Positions 1 through 5,743 of a DNA stretch of 5,743 bases are shown here, piece after piece. The position numbers were made by a program, and so were the translations under genes. The stretch covers positions 1-5,743 of the forward strand of contig CALGIB010000540.1 in assembly GCA_937915955.1 (NCBI GenBank), in the 5' to 3' direction. Every line of letters starts with the position of its first letter. Position 1 is the first letter of the stretch. Under the pieces are notes generated by a model. It saw only the letters and a list, made by a program, of their open reading frames with translations, was not told the origin of the DNA and searched no databases. This DNA is from an uncultured Pseudomonadota bacterium. GTDB lineage: Bacteria > Myxococcota_A > UBA796 > CAJQPC01.

Positions 1-2
1 GC

Positions 3-1238
3 CGCTACCGCCAGCTCCAGCAGGAGCAGGCCTGGGTCTCCGAGCGCCTGGCCCGGATCGAGCCGGACACCGAGCAGGCCGGGCACCTACGGGTGCGCCT
101 GGCCGATCTGCACGTCGAGTTCGCGGGCGCGGTGGACGAGCTGCGGGCGGCCAACCCCGAGTTCGACCAGCTCGTGCGCGTCGACCCCGAGGACCTCGAG
201 GCCATCCAGCGCGAGCTCGAGCCGGGCGTGGTGGTCATCCAGCCGCTGCTGCTCGAGCACGAGCTGGTCATCCTGCTGGTGGCCCACGACCGCCTGAAGG
301 TGCACAGGGTGTCGGTCGAGCCCGAGCAGGTCGAGCGGCTCACCTCCAGGCTCACCCGGAGCCTGCGGGCCCAGATGATCGACGACGTGTCCTGGACCGA
401 CGGCATGGCCGACCAGCTCGGCGCCTGGCTCATCGCGCCCATCGCCGAGGATCTGCAGGGGGCCCGCGTCCTGGTCGTCTCGGCCACCGGCGGCCTGCAG
501 CAGCTGCCCTTCGCCATGCTGCGCCACGAGGGCCGCTACCTGGCCCAGGACATGGCGGTCGCCAGCGTCACCCACGTCGGCTCCCTGCGCTCCCACGGCG
601 CCACGCAGGTGCGCTTCCACCTGCGGCCCGAGGAGCTGCTGCTGGTGGGCAATCCGGACGGCAGCCTGCCCGAGGCCGAGGACGAGGTGCGCGCGATCGC
701 CGGAGGCTGGCCCGGCTCGACGCTGATCGTGGGTTCGCTGGGGCGGCAGCTCCTGCAGGAGCAGGTGCGCGGCAAGAGCACCGTCCACTTGGCCACCCAC
801 GGCGTCATCGACCCGCAGCAGCCCGACCGCAGCTACCTGGTGGTGGGCGACGCGAGCCAGGCCGGCGGTCGCCTCAGCTACCGGGAGATTCCGGGCCTGG
901 CGCCCTACCTGGACAAGGCTCGGCTGGTTGTGCTCAGCGCCTGCGAGTCCGGCCTGCCCGTGAAGGCGCCCGAGGCCGCCGGCAGCGAGCTGGCGGTCAG
1001 CATCAACGGGCTGTCCGCCCAGTTCCGGCGAGCCGGGGTCGAGACGCTGGTCGCCAGCCTGTGGAAGGTGGACGATCTGGGCACGCGGGCCCTGATGGAG
1101 GGCTTCTACGAGAACCTGGCGCAGGGCGAGGATGTCGCGACCGCCATGCAGCGCAGCCAGCAGGCCCTGATCGCCGATCCCGAGCTCCACCATCCCTGGT
1201 TCTGGGCGAGCTTTGTCGTAATAGGGGACTGGAGATGA
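3..1238 (+). CDS. CHAT-domain (caspase-like) protease, C-terminal part; 5' end outside window
   Basis: The frame is open to the left edge, so the true start lies upstream; 411 residues are visible. Seen: a charged helical stretch rich in Gln and Glu at the left edge; then the typical lead-in to a CHAT domain ('LEPGVVVIQ', about bases 220-245); the core 'VLVVSATGGLQQLPFAML' (about 468-520); a catalytic His in 'VHLATHG' (codon 798-800); a catalytic Cys in 'LSACESG' (codon 942-944); the 'GVETLVASLWKVDD' strand; and the usual ending 'HPWFWASFVVIGDW'. Known of the family: CHAT domains are caspase-clan Cys proteases (His/Cys dyad), often C-terminal to TPR repeats and used in signalling, including prokaryotic defence. 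Both catalytic residues are present, so activity is likely. The missing N-terminus probably holds TPR or other helical repeats (inference). The stop overlaps the start of the rhomboid gene. The substrate is unknown; the adjacent gene products are candidates by position only. Confidence 0.93.
   Translation, partial: RYRQLQQEQAWVSERLARIEPDTEQAGHLRVRLADLHVEFAGAVDELRAANPEFDQLVRVDPEDLEAIQRELEPGVVVIQPLLLEHELVILLVAHDRLKVHRVSVEPEQVERLTSRLTRSLRAQMIDDVSWTDGMADQLGAWLIAPIAEDLQGARVLVVSATGGLQQLPFAMLRHEGRYLAQDMAVASVTHVGSLRSHGATQVRFHLRPEELLLVGNPDGSLPEAEDEVRAIAGGWPGSTLIVGSLGRQLLQEQVRGKSTVHLATHGVIDPQQPDRSYLVVGDASQAGGRLSYREIPGLAPYLDKARLVVLSACESGLPVKAPEAAGSELAVSINGLSAQFRRAGVETLVASLWKVDDLGTRALMEGFYENLAQGEDVATAMQRSQQALIADPELHHPWFWASFVVIGDWR
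1223..1228 (+). promoter_or_regulatory. Shine-Dalgarno site for the rhomboid gene
   Basis: AGGGGA lies six bases before the ATG at 1235, inside the last codons of the CHAT gene. It supports the 1235 start over the longer open frame that extends back to 1061, which would overlap the CHAT catalytic domain by about 170 bases. Confidence 0.6.
1235..1238 (+). other. ATGA stop/start overlap, CHAT to rhomboid
   Basis: The TGA of the CHAT gene (1236-1238) overlaps the ATG of the rhomboid gene (1235-1237). This arrangement is typical of translational coupling within an operon. Confidence 0.85.
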
Positions 1239-3070
1239 ACCCCCAGCTCTGCTTCGAGGGCGAGACCGCCCCGATCGATCTGAACGATCTGGACGACCGC
1301 ATCCGCCGTGGCGAGCTGCCGCCCAGTGCCGAGATCCAGCACGCCCCCTGGACGGGCCAGGGCTTCCGCCCCCTGGGCTCGATCCCGGCCCTCGTCGAGG
1401 CCTTCCACGCCCCCGGCGCCCGGATCGCCGCGCACTTCCGCAGCCCACCCTGGCCCTGGGCCAGCATGTTGGGCACCGGCGTTGTCTTCCTCGCCGGCGT
1501 CGTCCAGCTGCTGCTGGGCTTGCTCCCCACCGAGCTGGCCGAGCTCCTGTTCGGCGCCTACCAGGGCAGCGCCACGGGGCTCGAGCCCCTGGTCTTCGAC
1601 GGCGCCTGGTGGTCGGCCTGGGGCAGCCAGTTCGTGCACGCCGGGCCCTTCCACCTGTTCCCGAACCTCGCGGTCCTCGGCTACTGCGGCTACCGCGTCG
1701 AGCGGGCGCTGGGGGGCCGCGGCTACGCCCTGGTCGGGGCCGCCGCGGTGCTGGTCGGCGCGCTCTTCATCGCGCTCTTCCAGGACAACCCGGTCGTGGG
1801 CTCCTCGATCCTGGGCTTCGGCTTCTGGGGCGCCCAGCTGGCCATCGGCTTCCGCTTCGGCGACCAGCTCCCGCCGGGCCAGCGCCGCTTCTACGGCTAC
1901 GGCAACCTGCTGTTCTTCGCCTTCCTTCTGGGCGGCACGCTGTACGACCAGGGCACCAGCCACTGGGCCCACGCCGGTGGCTTCGTCGGAGGGGTCCTGG
2001 CCGCCCTCGCCGTGCACCCGCCCCACATGGTTGTGCCCTCGCTCGCCGCCCGGGCTCGCCGGGTCCAGGAGCTCGGCGTCGCTGCGCTCGTGCTGCTCAG
2101 CCTGGCCCTCGGACCGCTGCTGCGCCTGGCCATGCCGTTGACGCTGCGCCCGACCAGGACGGTGGTGCTGCAGGACGTCGGCGCCAGCCTCGAGGTCCCG
2201 GCGCGCATGCTGCGCGGCACCGAGGAGCGCCCCTACACGTTCACGGTCCGCGGCATGCCGGCCTGGACGACCGGGCCGGGCAGCAGCGAGTTCGCGTTCT
2301 GCGGCCTGGAGACCCTGCGCTGGGATGCCTTGGGTCAGGGCGATCCGATGACGGACGAGGTCCTGGTCAGCCAGTGGGGGCGGCAGATCAGCGGCGAGGC
2401 GCGCATCGTGGACGCCCCGCCGGCTCGAGCGCCAGGCTGGACCTCGCACGCGCTGCAGTTCCACGACCCCGACGGCCAAGCCCGCTTCCTGCTCGTCGAG
2501 CACCACCTGCTGCGTGGTCGCGTGCTGAACCGGGTCGGCTACGTCGTCGAGCTGGACCCCTCGGGGCAGCCCGGGCATCGCCGGCCGGTCTTCGAGCACA
2601 TGGTGACCAGCGTGCAGGCGGGCGAGCCCCCGGGCCTGGCCGCCGCCCGCGACGAGCACCTGCGCAACCCCGCCAGCGCCCGGCTCCGCATGGAGCTCGC
2701 TCGGGCCCTGCACGACGTCGGGGACCTCGAGCAGGCCGACGCGCTGTACGGCCTGGTGATCGCCGAGAACGGCAGCCACCAGGGCGAGGCGGTCACCGAG
2801 CGCCTGGCGCTCTGGGCCCAGGCGCCCCACGCCTTCGAGCTGGGCGAGGACCCCTGGTTCGCGGACTGGCTCCTGGACTACCCCGGCGACCGCGGCCTGC
2901 AGACCGCCGGCATCCACGTGCTCGCCGAGCAGGGGCGCTGCGGAGAGGCCAGGTTCTTCCACGAGAGCTTCGCGATGGCGCGCCCCAACGTCGCCGAGAC
3001 CGTGACCACCGCGGGCGATGTGCTCGGCTGCGAGCAGGCCTCGGCCAGCGGAGATAGCAGGGAGGAGTGA
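1235..3070 (+). CDS. Rhomboid family intramembrane serine protease with C-terminal TPR-like region
   Basis: A 611-residue membrane protease. Residues 1-60 are soluble and resemble a GYF_2/DUF4339-like module ('IDLNDLDDRIRRGELPP', then a Trp-containing turn). Hydrophobic segments lie near 76-98, 137-156, 163-182, 188-207, 222-236, 241-260 and 277-301. Rhomboid hallmarks: 'HAGPFHLFPN' (His140, Asn144) in helix 2; 'GSSILGFGFWG' in helix 4 with nucleophile Ser191 (codon 1805-1807); 'AHAGGFVGG' in helix 6 with catalytic His246 (codon 1970-1972). The usual Gly after the nucleophile is Ile. The segment at 277-301 would make a 6+1 form, placing residues 310-611 outside the cytoplasm if the N-terminus is inside, as in GlpG (inference). 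That tail has an unrecognised beta-rich part (about 310-465) and TPR-like helices (about 470-595). It is far longer than a minimal rhomboid of about 200-280 residues. The start is the ATG of an ATGA overlap with the CHAT gene. The substrate is unknown. Confidence 0.9.
   Translation: MNPQLCFEGETAPIDLNDLDDRIRRGELPPSAEIQHAPWTGQGFRPLGSIPALVEAFHAPGARIAAHFRSPPWPWASMLGTGVVFLAGVVQLLLGLLPTELAELLFGAYQGSATGLEPLVFDGAWWSAWGSQFVHAGPFHLFPNLAVLGYCGYRVERALGGRGYALVGAAAVLVGALFIALFQDNPVVGSSILGFGFWGAQLAIGFRFGDQLPPGQRRFYGYGNLLFFAFLLGGTLYDQGTSHWAHAGGFVGGVLAALAVHPPHMVVPSLAARARRVQELGVAALVLLSLALGPLLRLAMPLTLRPTRTVVLQDVGASLEVPARMLRGTEERPYTFTVRGMPAWTTGPGSSEFAFCGLETLRWDALGQGDPMTDEVLVSQWGRQISGEARIVDAPPARAPGWTSHALQFHDPDGQARFLLVEHHLLRGRVLNRVGYVVELDPSGQPGHRRPVFEHMVTSVQAGEPPGLAAARDEHLRNPASARLRMELARALHDVGDLEQADALYGLVIAENGSHQGEAVTERLALWAQAPHAFELGEDPWFADWLLDYPGDRGLQTAGIHVLAEQGRCGEARFFHESFAMARPNVAETVTTAGDVLGCEQASASGDSREE
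3067..3070 (+). other. GTGA stop/start overlap, rhomboid to zinc-ribbon/TPR gene
   Basis: GTG start (3067-3069) and TGA stop (3068-3070) share bases. A strong GGAGG lies at 3061-3065 but only one base before the GTG, too close for normal initiation there; a weaker GGAGA at 3050-3054 is 12 bases away. Re-initiation by ribosomes finishing the rhomboid is a plausible route. Confidence 0.65.
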
Positions 3071-3987
3071 GGTCCTGGACCACCCGTCTGGTCGAGGGGG
3101 AGCCCCGAGACCTTCAACTCGACGACGCGGGCAAGCCCACAGGGCTGGCCCGCTGGAGAGCGCCCCTGCGTCCGCTGGTGCCCGGCGCCTGCGCCAACTG
3201 CGGGGGCGAGCGCGATCGGGCCGGAGACTGTCTCGAGTGCCGCATGGGCCGAACCGAGGACTTCCGACTGCACCGCGCGATGGCCCGCAAGCTGGGCGTG
3301 CCCCCGCTGATCCAGGCCGTGGACGCCGCCAGCAGCAGCGGTCGCCAGGTCATGGCGCTCAAGCTGGCCACCGCGGCCTTCCTGCACGCCGGGGACGGGG
3401 ACGAGGCCCGCTTGCTGCGCCTGCGCCAGCTCTCCCGGGTCCGCCGCCCCGACCTGGCCGTCGCCGAGGCCAGCGACTGGGTCCTGCAGTCCGGGGCCCC
3501 GGCGGCCCGCATCGCCCGGGTGCTCTCGGATGAGGGGCTCTCGGACGAGGCCCTGGATCTGCTCGATGCGGCGCTCAGCGCTCGCCACAGCGACGAGGTG
3601 CTGCTCGAGCGGGCCCGGATCTACCTCGAGCTGGACGAGGCCGAGATCGCGGTCGAGGACGCCGCGAGGGTGGTCCGCGAAGGACGCCGTGAGGTCCAAG
3701 CCAAGGCGCTCGAGATCCTCGAGGCCGTCGTGGACGAGCTGCTGCTGTTCGACAAGTCCGAGCAGGCCCTGGCCGCCATCCAGGCGGGGGCGCCGCGCTC
3801 GCACCGGCACGCGCCGCTGGCCTACCGCGTCGGCCTGGCCTACGAGAACCTCGCCGAGCTGGCGCTGGCTCGCCGCTGGTTCCAGCAGACGCTGCGGCTG
3901 GAGAGGGGGCACGCGGACGCCGCCTCGCGCCTCGAGGCGCTCGAGAAGCGCCTGCACATCGCGAGCACGCTCGACAGCCTGGGATGA
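3067..3987 (+). CDS. Zinc-ribbon and TPR-like repeat protein
   Basis: A 306-residue, probably cytoplasmic protein; no signal peptide or membrane helix is seen. Residues 42-58 hold a CxxC-x9-CxxC zinc ribbon (Cys42, Cys45, Cys55, Cys58; 'CANCGGERDRAGDCLEC'). From about residue 75 to 300 the protein is a run of amphipathic Ala/Leu/Glu/Arg-rich helices with TPR character, e.g. 'LSDEGLSDEALDLLDAAL', 'LLERARIYLELDEAEIAVED' and 'VGLAYENLAELALARRWFQQ'. TPR arrays usually serve as protein-binding scaffolds; the zinc ribbon may bind nucleic acid or protein, or be structural (inference). The start is taken as GTG at 3067, which forms a GTGA overlap with the rhomboid stop; an in-frame TAG at 3055-3057 excludes starts further upstream. 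The next in-frame ATG (3244) would cut off the zinc ribbon. The family was not recognised by name. It is coupled at both ends, so probably made with the rhomboid and the exported protein. Confidence 0.82.
   Translation: MRSWTTRLVEGEPRDLQLDDAGKPTGLARWRAPLRPLVPGACANCGGERDRAGDCLECRMGRTEDFRLHRAMARKLGVPPLIQAVDAASSSGRQVMALKLATAAFLHAGDGDEARLLRLRQLSRVRRPDLAVAEASDWVLQSGAPAARIARVLSDEGLSDEALDLLDAALSARHSDEVLLERARIYLELDEAEIAVEDAARVVREGRREVQAKALEILEAVVDELLLFDKSEQALAAIQAGAPRSHRHAPLAYRVGLAYENLAELALARRWFQQTLRLERGHADAASRLEALEKRLHIASTLDSLG
3984..3987 (+). other. ATGA stop/start overlap, zinc-ribbon/TPR gene to exported protein
   Basis: The TGA at 3985-3987 overlaps the ATG at 3984-3986, the third such overlap in a row on this strand. 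Confidence 0.8.
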
Positions 3988-4583
3988 ACATGCTGCTCCT
4001 GGTCCCCTTGGTCTTCGCCGGCAAGTTCGGGGCCACCAGGCCCGCGCCGCCCTCACCCGACGGCGGCGCCTGCAACCACACCCTGGTGATGAGCGCCGAG
4101 GGCCTCAGCGCTTGCGGCAAGACCGCCACCTTCGTCTTCCCGGCCAAGGGCGTCACCGACCTGCTCGGCCCCTGGAGCCGGACGTGGAGGCCGGACGGCG
4201 AGGGCGTGGCTGTGCAGAAGTACGTCTACGACGAGCTGGGCCTGACGGTGCGCGAGCCCAGCGACGGCGCCGGCGGCAGCCAGCCGGTCATGCTCGAGCT
4301 GACCTGCGACGAGACCGACGTCTCCGGCCCCTTCGCGGACAAGCCCTTCGCGGGCGTGGTCCAGGTCGGGGACCTGCGCCTGGGCTGCTCGACCAAGGAG
4401 TCCGAGGTGCTGGCCATGCTGAAGGCCAGCGGCCTGCCCTACTCGGTGACCGACTGGGCCAGCTACCGGATCCCGCTGGGCGAGTACGAGGTCGCGGTCG
4501 GCTTCCCGCTGGAGTTTCAGAGACCGTCACCTGAGGCTGACGTGCCCGTCAGCTACATCGAGCTCCGCCCCCTCAAGAAGTGA
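3984..4583 (+). CDS. Small exported protein of unknown function, probably internally duplicated
   Basis: 199 residues. The first 12 or so ('MNMLLLVPLVFAG') form a short hydrophobic signal-like segment without a basic n-region, with likely cleavage near 'VFA' and then a Pro-rich linker. The mature part has four Cys (30, 44, 108, 135), compatible with two disulfides outside the cytoplasm. Two halves show a similar pattern: a short strand, a Thr/Lys turn, a helix ending in Gly-Pro or Leu-Pro, a Tyr followed by 'LG', strands, then an 'xxEL' strand (about residues 38-106 and 125-194). 'YVYDELGLTV' followed later by 'FAGVVQVG' recalls DUF7738-type proteins; this is from memory and weak. The start is ATG 3984 in an ATGA overlap with the upstream stop; ATG 3990 is an alternative giving a two-residue-shorter signal. 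No clear Shine-Dalgarno is seen, so coupling is likely. Function is not known; it could be periplasmic or surface associated and might interact with the C-terminal domain of the rhomboid (inference by position). Confidence 0.75.
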   Translation: MNMLLLVPLVFAGKFGATRPAPPSPDGGACNHTLVMSAEGLSACGKTATFVFPAKGVTDLLGPWSRTWRPDGEGVAVQKYVYDELGLTVREPSDGAGGSQPVMLELTCDETDVSGPFADKPFAGVVQVGDLRLGCSTKESEVLAMLKASGLPYSVTDWASYRIPLGEYEVAVGFPLEFQRPSPEADVPVSYIELRPLKK

Positions 4584-4584
4584 C

Positions 4585-4589
4585 GAGGA
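4585..4589 (+). promoter_or_regulatory. Shine-Dalgarno site for purB
   Basis: GAGGA lies eight bases before the purB ATG, in the 14-base gap after the previous stop. Unlike the upstream genes, purB has an independent, well-spaced ribosome binding site, so it need not depend on coupling. Confidence 0.65.
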
Positions 4590-4597
4590 CGCCGCCG

Positions 4598-5743
4598 ATG
4601 TCGGATCGCCTGTACGAGCACCCCCTGGTCTCCCGCTACGCCAGCGCGGAGATGAGCTACCAGTTCTCGCCCCACAAGAAGTTCTCGACCTGGCGGCGCC
4701 TCTGGCTGGCGCTGGCCGAGGCCGAGCAGGCCCTGGGGCTGGCCATCACCGACGCCCAGCTCGCGCAGATGCGCGGCAGCCTGGACGACATCGACTACGA
4801 GCTGGCCGCCACCTACGAGATGAAGTTCCGGCACGACGTGATGGCCCACGTGCACGCCTGGGGCGACCTGATCCCCGAGGCCCGGCCCATCGTCCACCTG
4901 GGCGCCACCAGCTGCTACGTCGGGGACAACACCGACCTGGTCGTGCTGCGCGACGCGCTGGACCTGCTGATCCCCAAGCTCGCCAACGCGATCCACCTGC
5001 TGGGGCGCTTCGCCGAGGAGCACAAGGACCTGCCCACCCTGGGCTTCACGCACTTCCAGCCGGCCCAGCTGACCACCGTCGGCAAGCGCGCCTGCCTCTG
5101 GCTGCAGGAGCTGCTGATGGACCTGCGCGCCCTGCAGCGGGCCCGCGACGACCTGCGCTTCCGCGGGGTCAAGGGCACCACCGGCACCCAGGCCAGCTTC
5201 CTGACCCTCTTCGACGGGGATCACGCCAAGGTCGAGCAGCTGGACGAGCGCGTCACGGCCAGCTTCGGCTTCCCCAGCGCCTTCCGGATCACGGGCCAGA
5301 CCTACCCGCGCAAGGTGGACCACGAGGTGGTCTCGGCCCTGGCCAGCTTCGGCAGCACCGCGCACCGCATCGCCACGGACATCCGCCTGCTGGCCAACCT
5401 CAAGGAGCTCGAGGAGCCCTTCGGCGAGCACCAGATCGGCAGCTCGGCCATGGCCTACAAGCGCAACCCGATGCGCAGCGAGCGGGTCTGCGCCCTGGCC
5501 CGCCACGTCATGAGCATGTCCCAGAACACCGCCTGGACCGGCGCGGTGCAGTGGATGGAGCGCACGCTGGACGACTCGGCCAACCGCCGCATGTCCCTGC
5601 CCGAGGCCTTCCTCGGGTCCGACGGCATCCTGGAGATCCTGCAGAACGTGTTCGGCGGCCTGGTCGTCTACCCGGCGGTCATCCGCCGACGCATCGACGG
5701 CGAGCCGCCCTTCATGGCCACCGAGAACCTCATCATGGCCATG
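4598..5743 (+). CDS. purB: Adenylosuccinate lyase, eukaryote-type, 3' end outside window
   Basis: The first 382 residues are visible; human-type enzymes run to about 480, so roughly 100 C-terminal residues are missing. The enzyme removes fumarate from SAICAR and from adenylosuccinate, two steps of purine and AMP synthesis in the cytoplasm. Landmarks: 'SRYASAEM' near the N-terminus; 'RHDVMAHVH' (78-86); 'HLGATSCYVGDNTDL' (100-114); 'TLGFTHFQPAQLTTVGKR' (147-164) with the catalytic acid His152; 'DLRFRGVKGTTGTQASF' (185-201); the mobile signature loop 'GSSAMAYKRNPMRSE' (281-295) with the catalytic Ser at 282/283; 'QWMERTLDDSANRR' (318-331); 'FMATENLIMAM' (372-382). These blocks match human ADSL and yeast Ade13 closely as I remember them, and look much less like the shorter B. 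subtilis or E. coli PurB. The start is ATG 4598, with a good ribosome site and the expected N-terminal length. All recognised catalytic elements in the visible part are intact. Confidence 0.96.
   Translation, partial: MSDRLYEHPLVSRYASAEMSYQFSPHKKFSTWRRLWLALAEAEQALGLAITDAQLAQMRGSLDDIDYELAATYEMKFRHDVMAHVHAWGDLIPEARPIVHLGATSCYVGDNTDLVVLRDALDLLIPKLANAIHLLGRFAEEHKDLPTLGFTHFQPAQLTTVGKRACLWLQELLMDLRALQRARDDLRFRGVKGTTGTQASFLTLFDGDHAKVEQLDERVTASFGFPSAFRITGQTYPRKVDHEVVSALASFGSTAHRIATDIRLLANLKELEEPFGEHQIGSSAMAYKRNPMRSERVCALARHVMSMSQNTAWTGAVQWMERTLDDSANRRMSLPEAFLGSDGILEILQNVFGGLVVYPAVIRRRIDGEPPFMATENLIMAM

Noticed and set aside
1061..1234. A longer rhomboid product starting upstream of 1235
   Set aside because: It would add 58 Arg/Gly-rich residues encoded over the CHAT catalytic domain; the ATG at 1235 has a good ribosome site and a classic ATGA overlap.
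87..1448. A 453-codon minus-strand open frame opposite the CHAT gene
   Set aside because: Arg/Gly/His/Gln-rich translation without motifs; it is the complement of a clear CHAT domain.
1106..2962. A 618-codon open frame on the minus strand, opposite the end of the CHAT gene and most of the rhomboid gene
   Set aside because: Its translation is low-complexity (Gln, Gly, Ala, Glu and Val rich) with no recognisable domain, and the + strand here carries genes with intact catalytic motifs. Long antisense frames are expected in very GC-rich coding DNA.
1609..3057. A 482-codon + strand open frame in another reading frame over the rhomboid gene
   Set aside because: Arg/Pro/Gly-rich translation typical of a frame-shifted reading of GC-rich DNA; the rhomboid frame has the catalytic and membrane features.
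2878..4056. A 392-codon minus-strand open frame opposite the Zn-ribbon/TPR gene
   Set aside because: It spans the ends of three + strand genes, has compositionally biased translation and no domain; judged a shadow.
4062..4073. Possible lipobox at Cys30 of the exported protein
   Set aside because: Cys30 follows a Pro/Gly/Asp linker rather than a hydrophobic segment, so a lipoprotein signal is not supported.
3530..4534. A 334-codon + strand open frame crossing the Zn-ribbon/TPR and exported-protein genes
   Set aside because: Extremely Arg/Ser-rich translation, with no start site that fits the operon layout; a frame shadow.
5453..5455. Pro to Ala change in the PurB signature loop ('SSAMAYKRNP' instead of 'SSAMPYKRNP') as a sign of an altered enzyme
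   Set aside because: As I recall, yeast Ade13 also has Ala here, and the essential Ser, Met, Lys and Asn are kept, so this is likely a normal subfamily variant.
4553..5506. A 317-codon minus-strand open frame opposite purB
   Set aside because: It lies opposite a certain purB with many family motifs; its Gly/Val/Gln-rich translation has none.
1..5743. Search for tRNA, rRNA, CRISPR, insertion sequence ends, attachment sites, riboswitches and hairpin terminators
   Set aside because: Coding sequence covers nearly the whole window and reading it showed no cloverleaf, repeat-spacer array, terminal inverted repeat or GC hairpin followed by a T run.

Overview
The window is strongly GC-rich, densely coding DNA, and every supported gene is on the + strand. 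Gene spacing is minimal: three successive junctions are 4-base stop/start overlaps and the fourth is a 14-base gap. It is bacterial by its gene overlaps, Shine-Dalgarno-like sites and lack of introns. The high GC, a CHAT protease with helical-repeat neighbours, a rhomboid with a cytoplasmic N-terminal domain, and a eukaryote-type adenylosuccinate lyase together suggest a large-genome Gram-negative lineage such as Myxococcota or a relative. That placement is an inference from style, not from a marker gene.

Layout: (1) bases 3-1238, the C-terminal part of a CHAT-domain (caspase-like) protein with an intact His/Cys pair, cut by the window edge. (2) 1235-3070, a 611-residue rhomboid intramembrane serine protease with the Ser/His dyad in place, an N-terminal GYF_2-like module, a probable seventh membrane helix and a long C-terminal region ending in TPR-like helices. 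(3) 3067-3987, a protein with an N-terminal four-cysteine zinc ribbon followed by TPR-like repeats. (4) 3984-4583, a small exported protein of unknown function that looks internally duplicated. (5) 4598-5743, purB, adenylosuccinate lyase of the human/yeast type, cut by the right edge.

Genes 1 to 4 look translationally coupled and were probably made together: a Cys protease, a membrane Ser protease, a Zn-ribbon/TPR scaffold and an exported protein. No promoter or terminator is visible between any of the genes, so purB is probably co-transcribed. The purB product is housekeeping purine synthesis. Whether the upstream four genes form a dedicated proteolytic signalling system, or only sit beside purB in this lineage, cannot be decided from this window. 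No RNA gene, mobile element, CRISPR array or notable repeat was found, and no gene-free stretch exceeds 14 bases.
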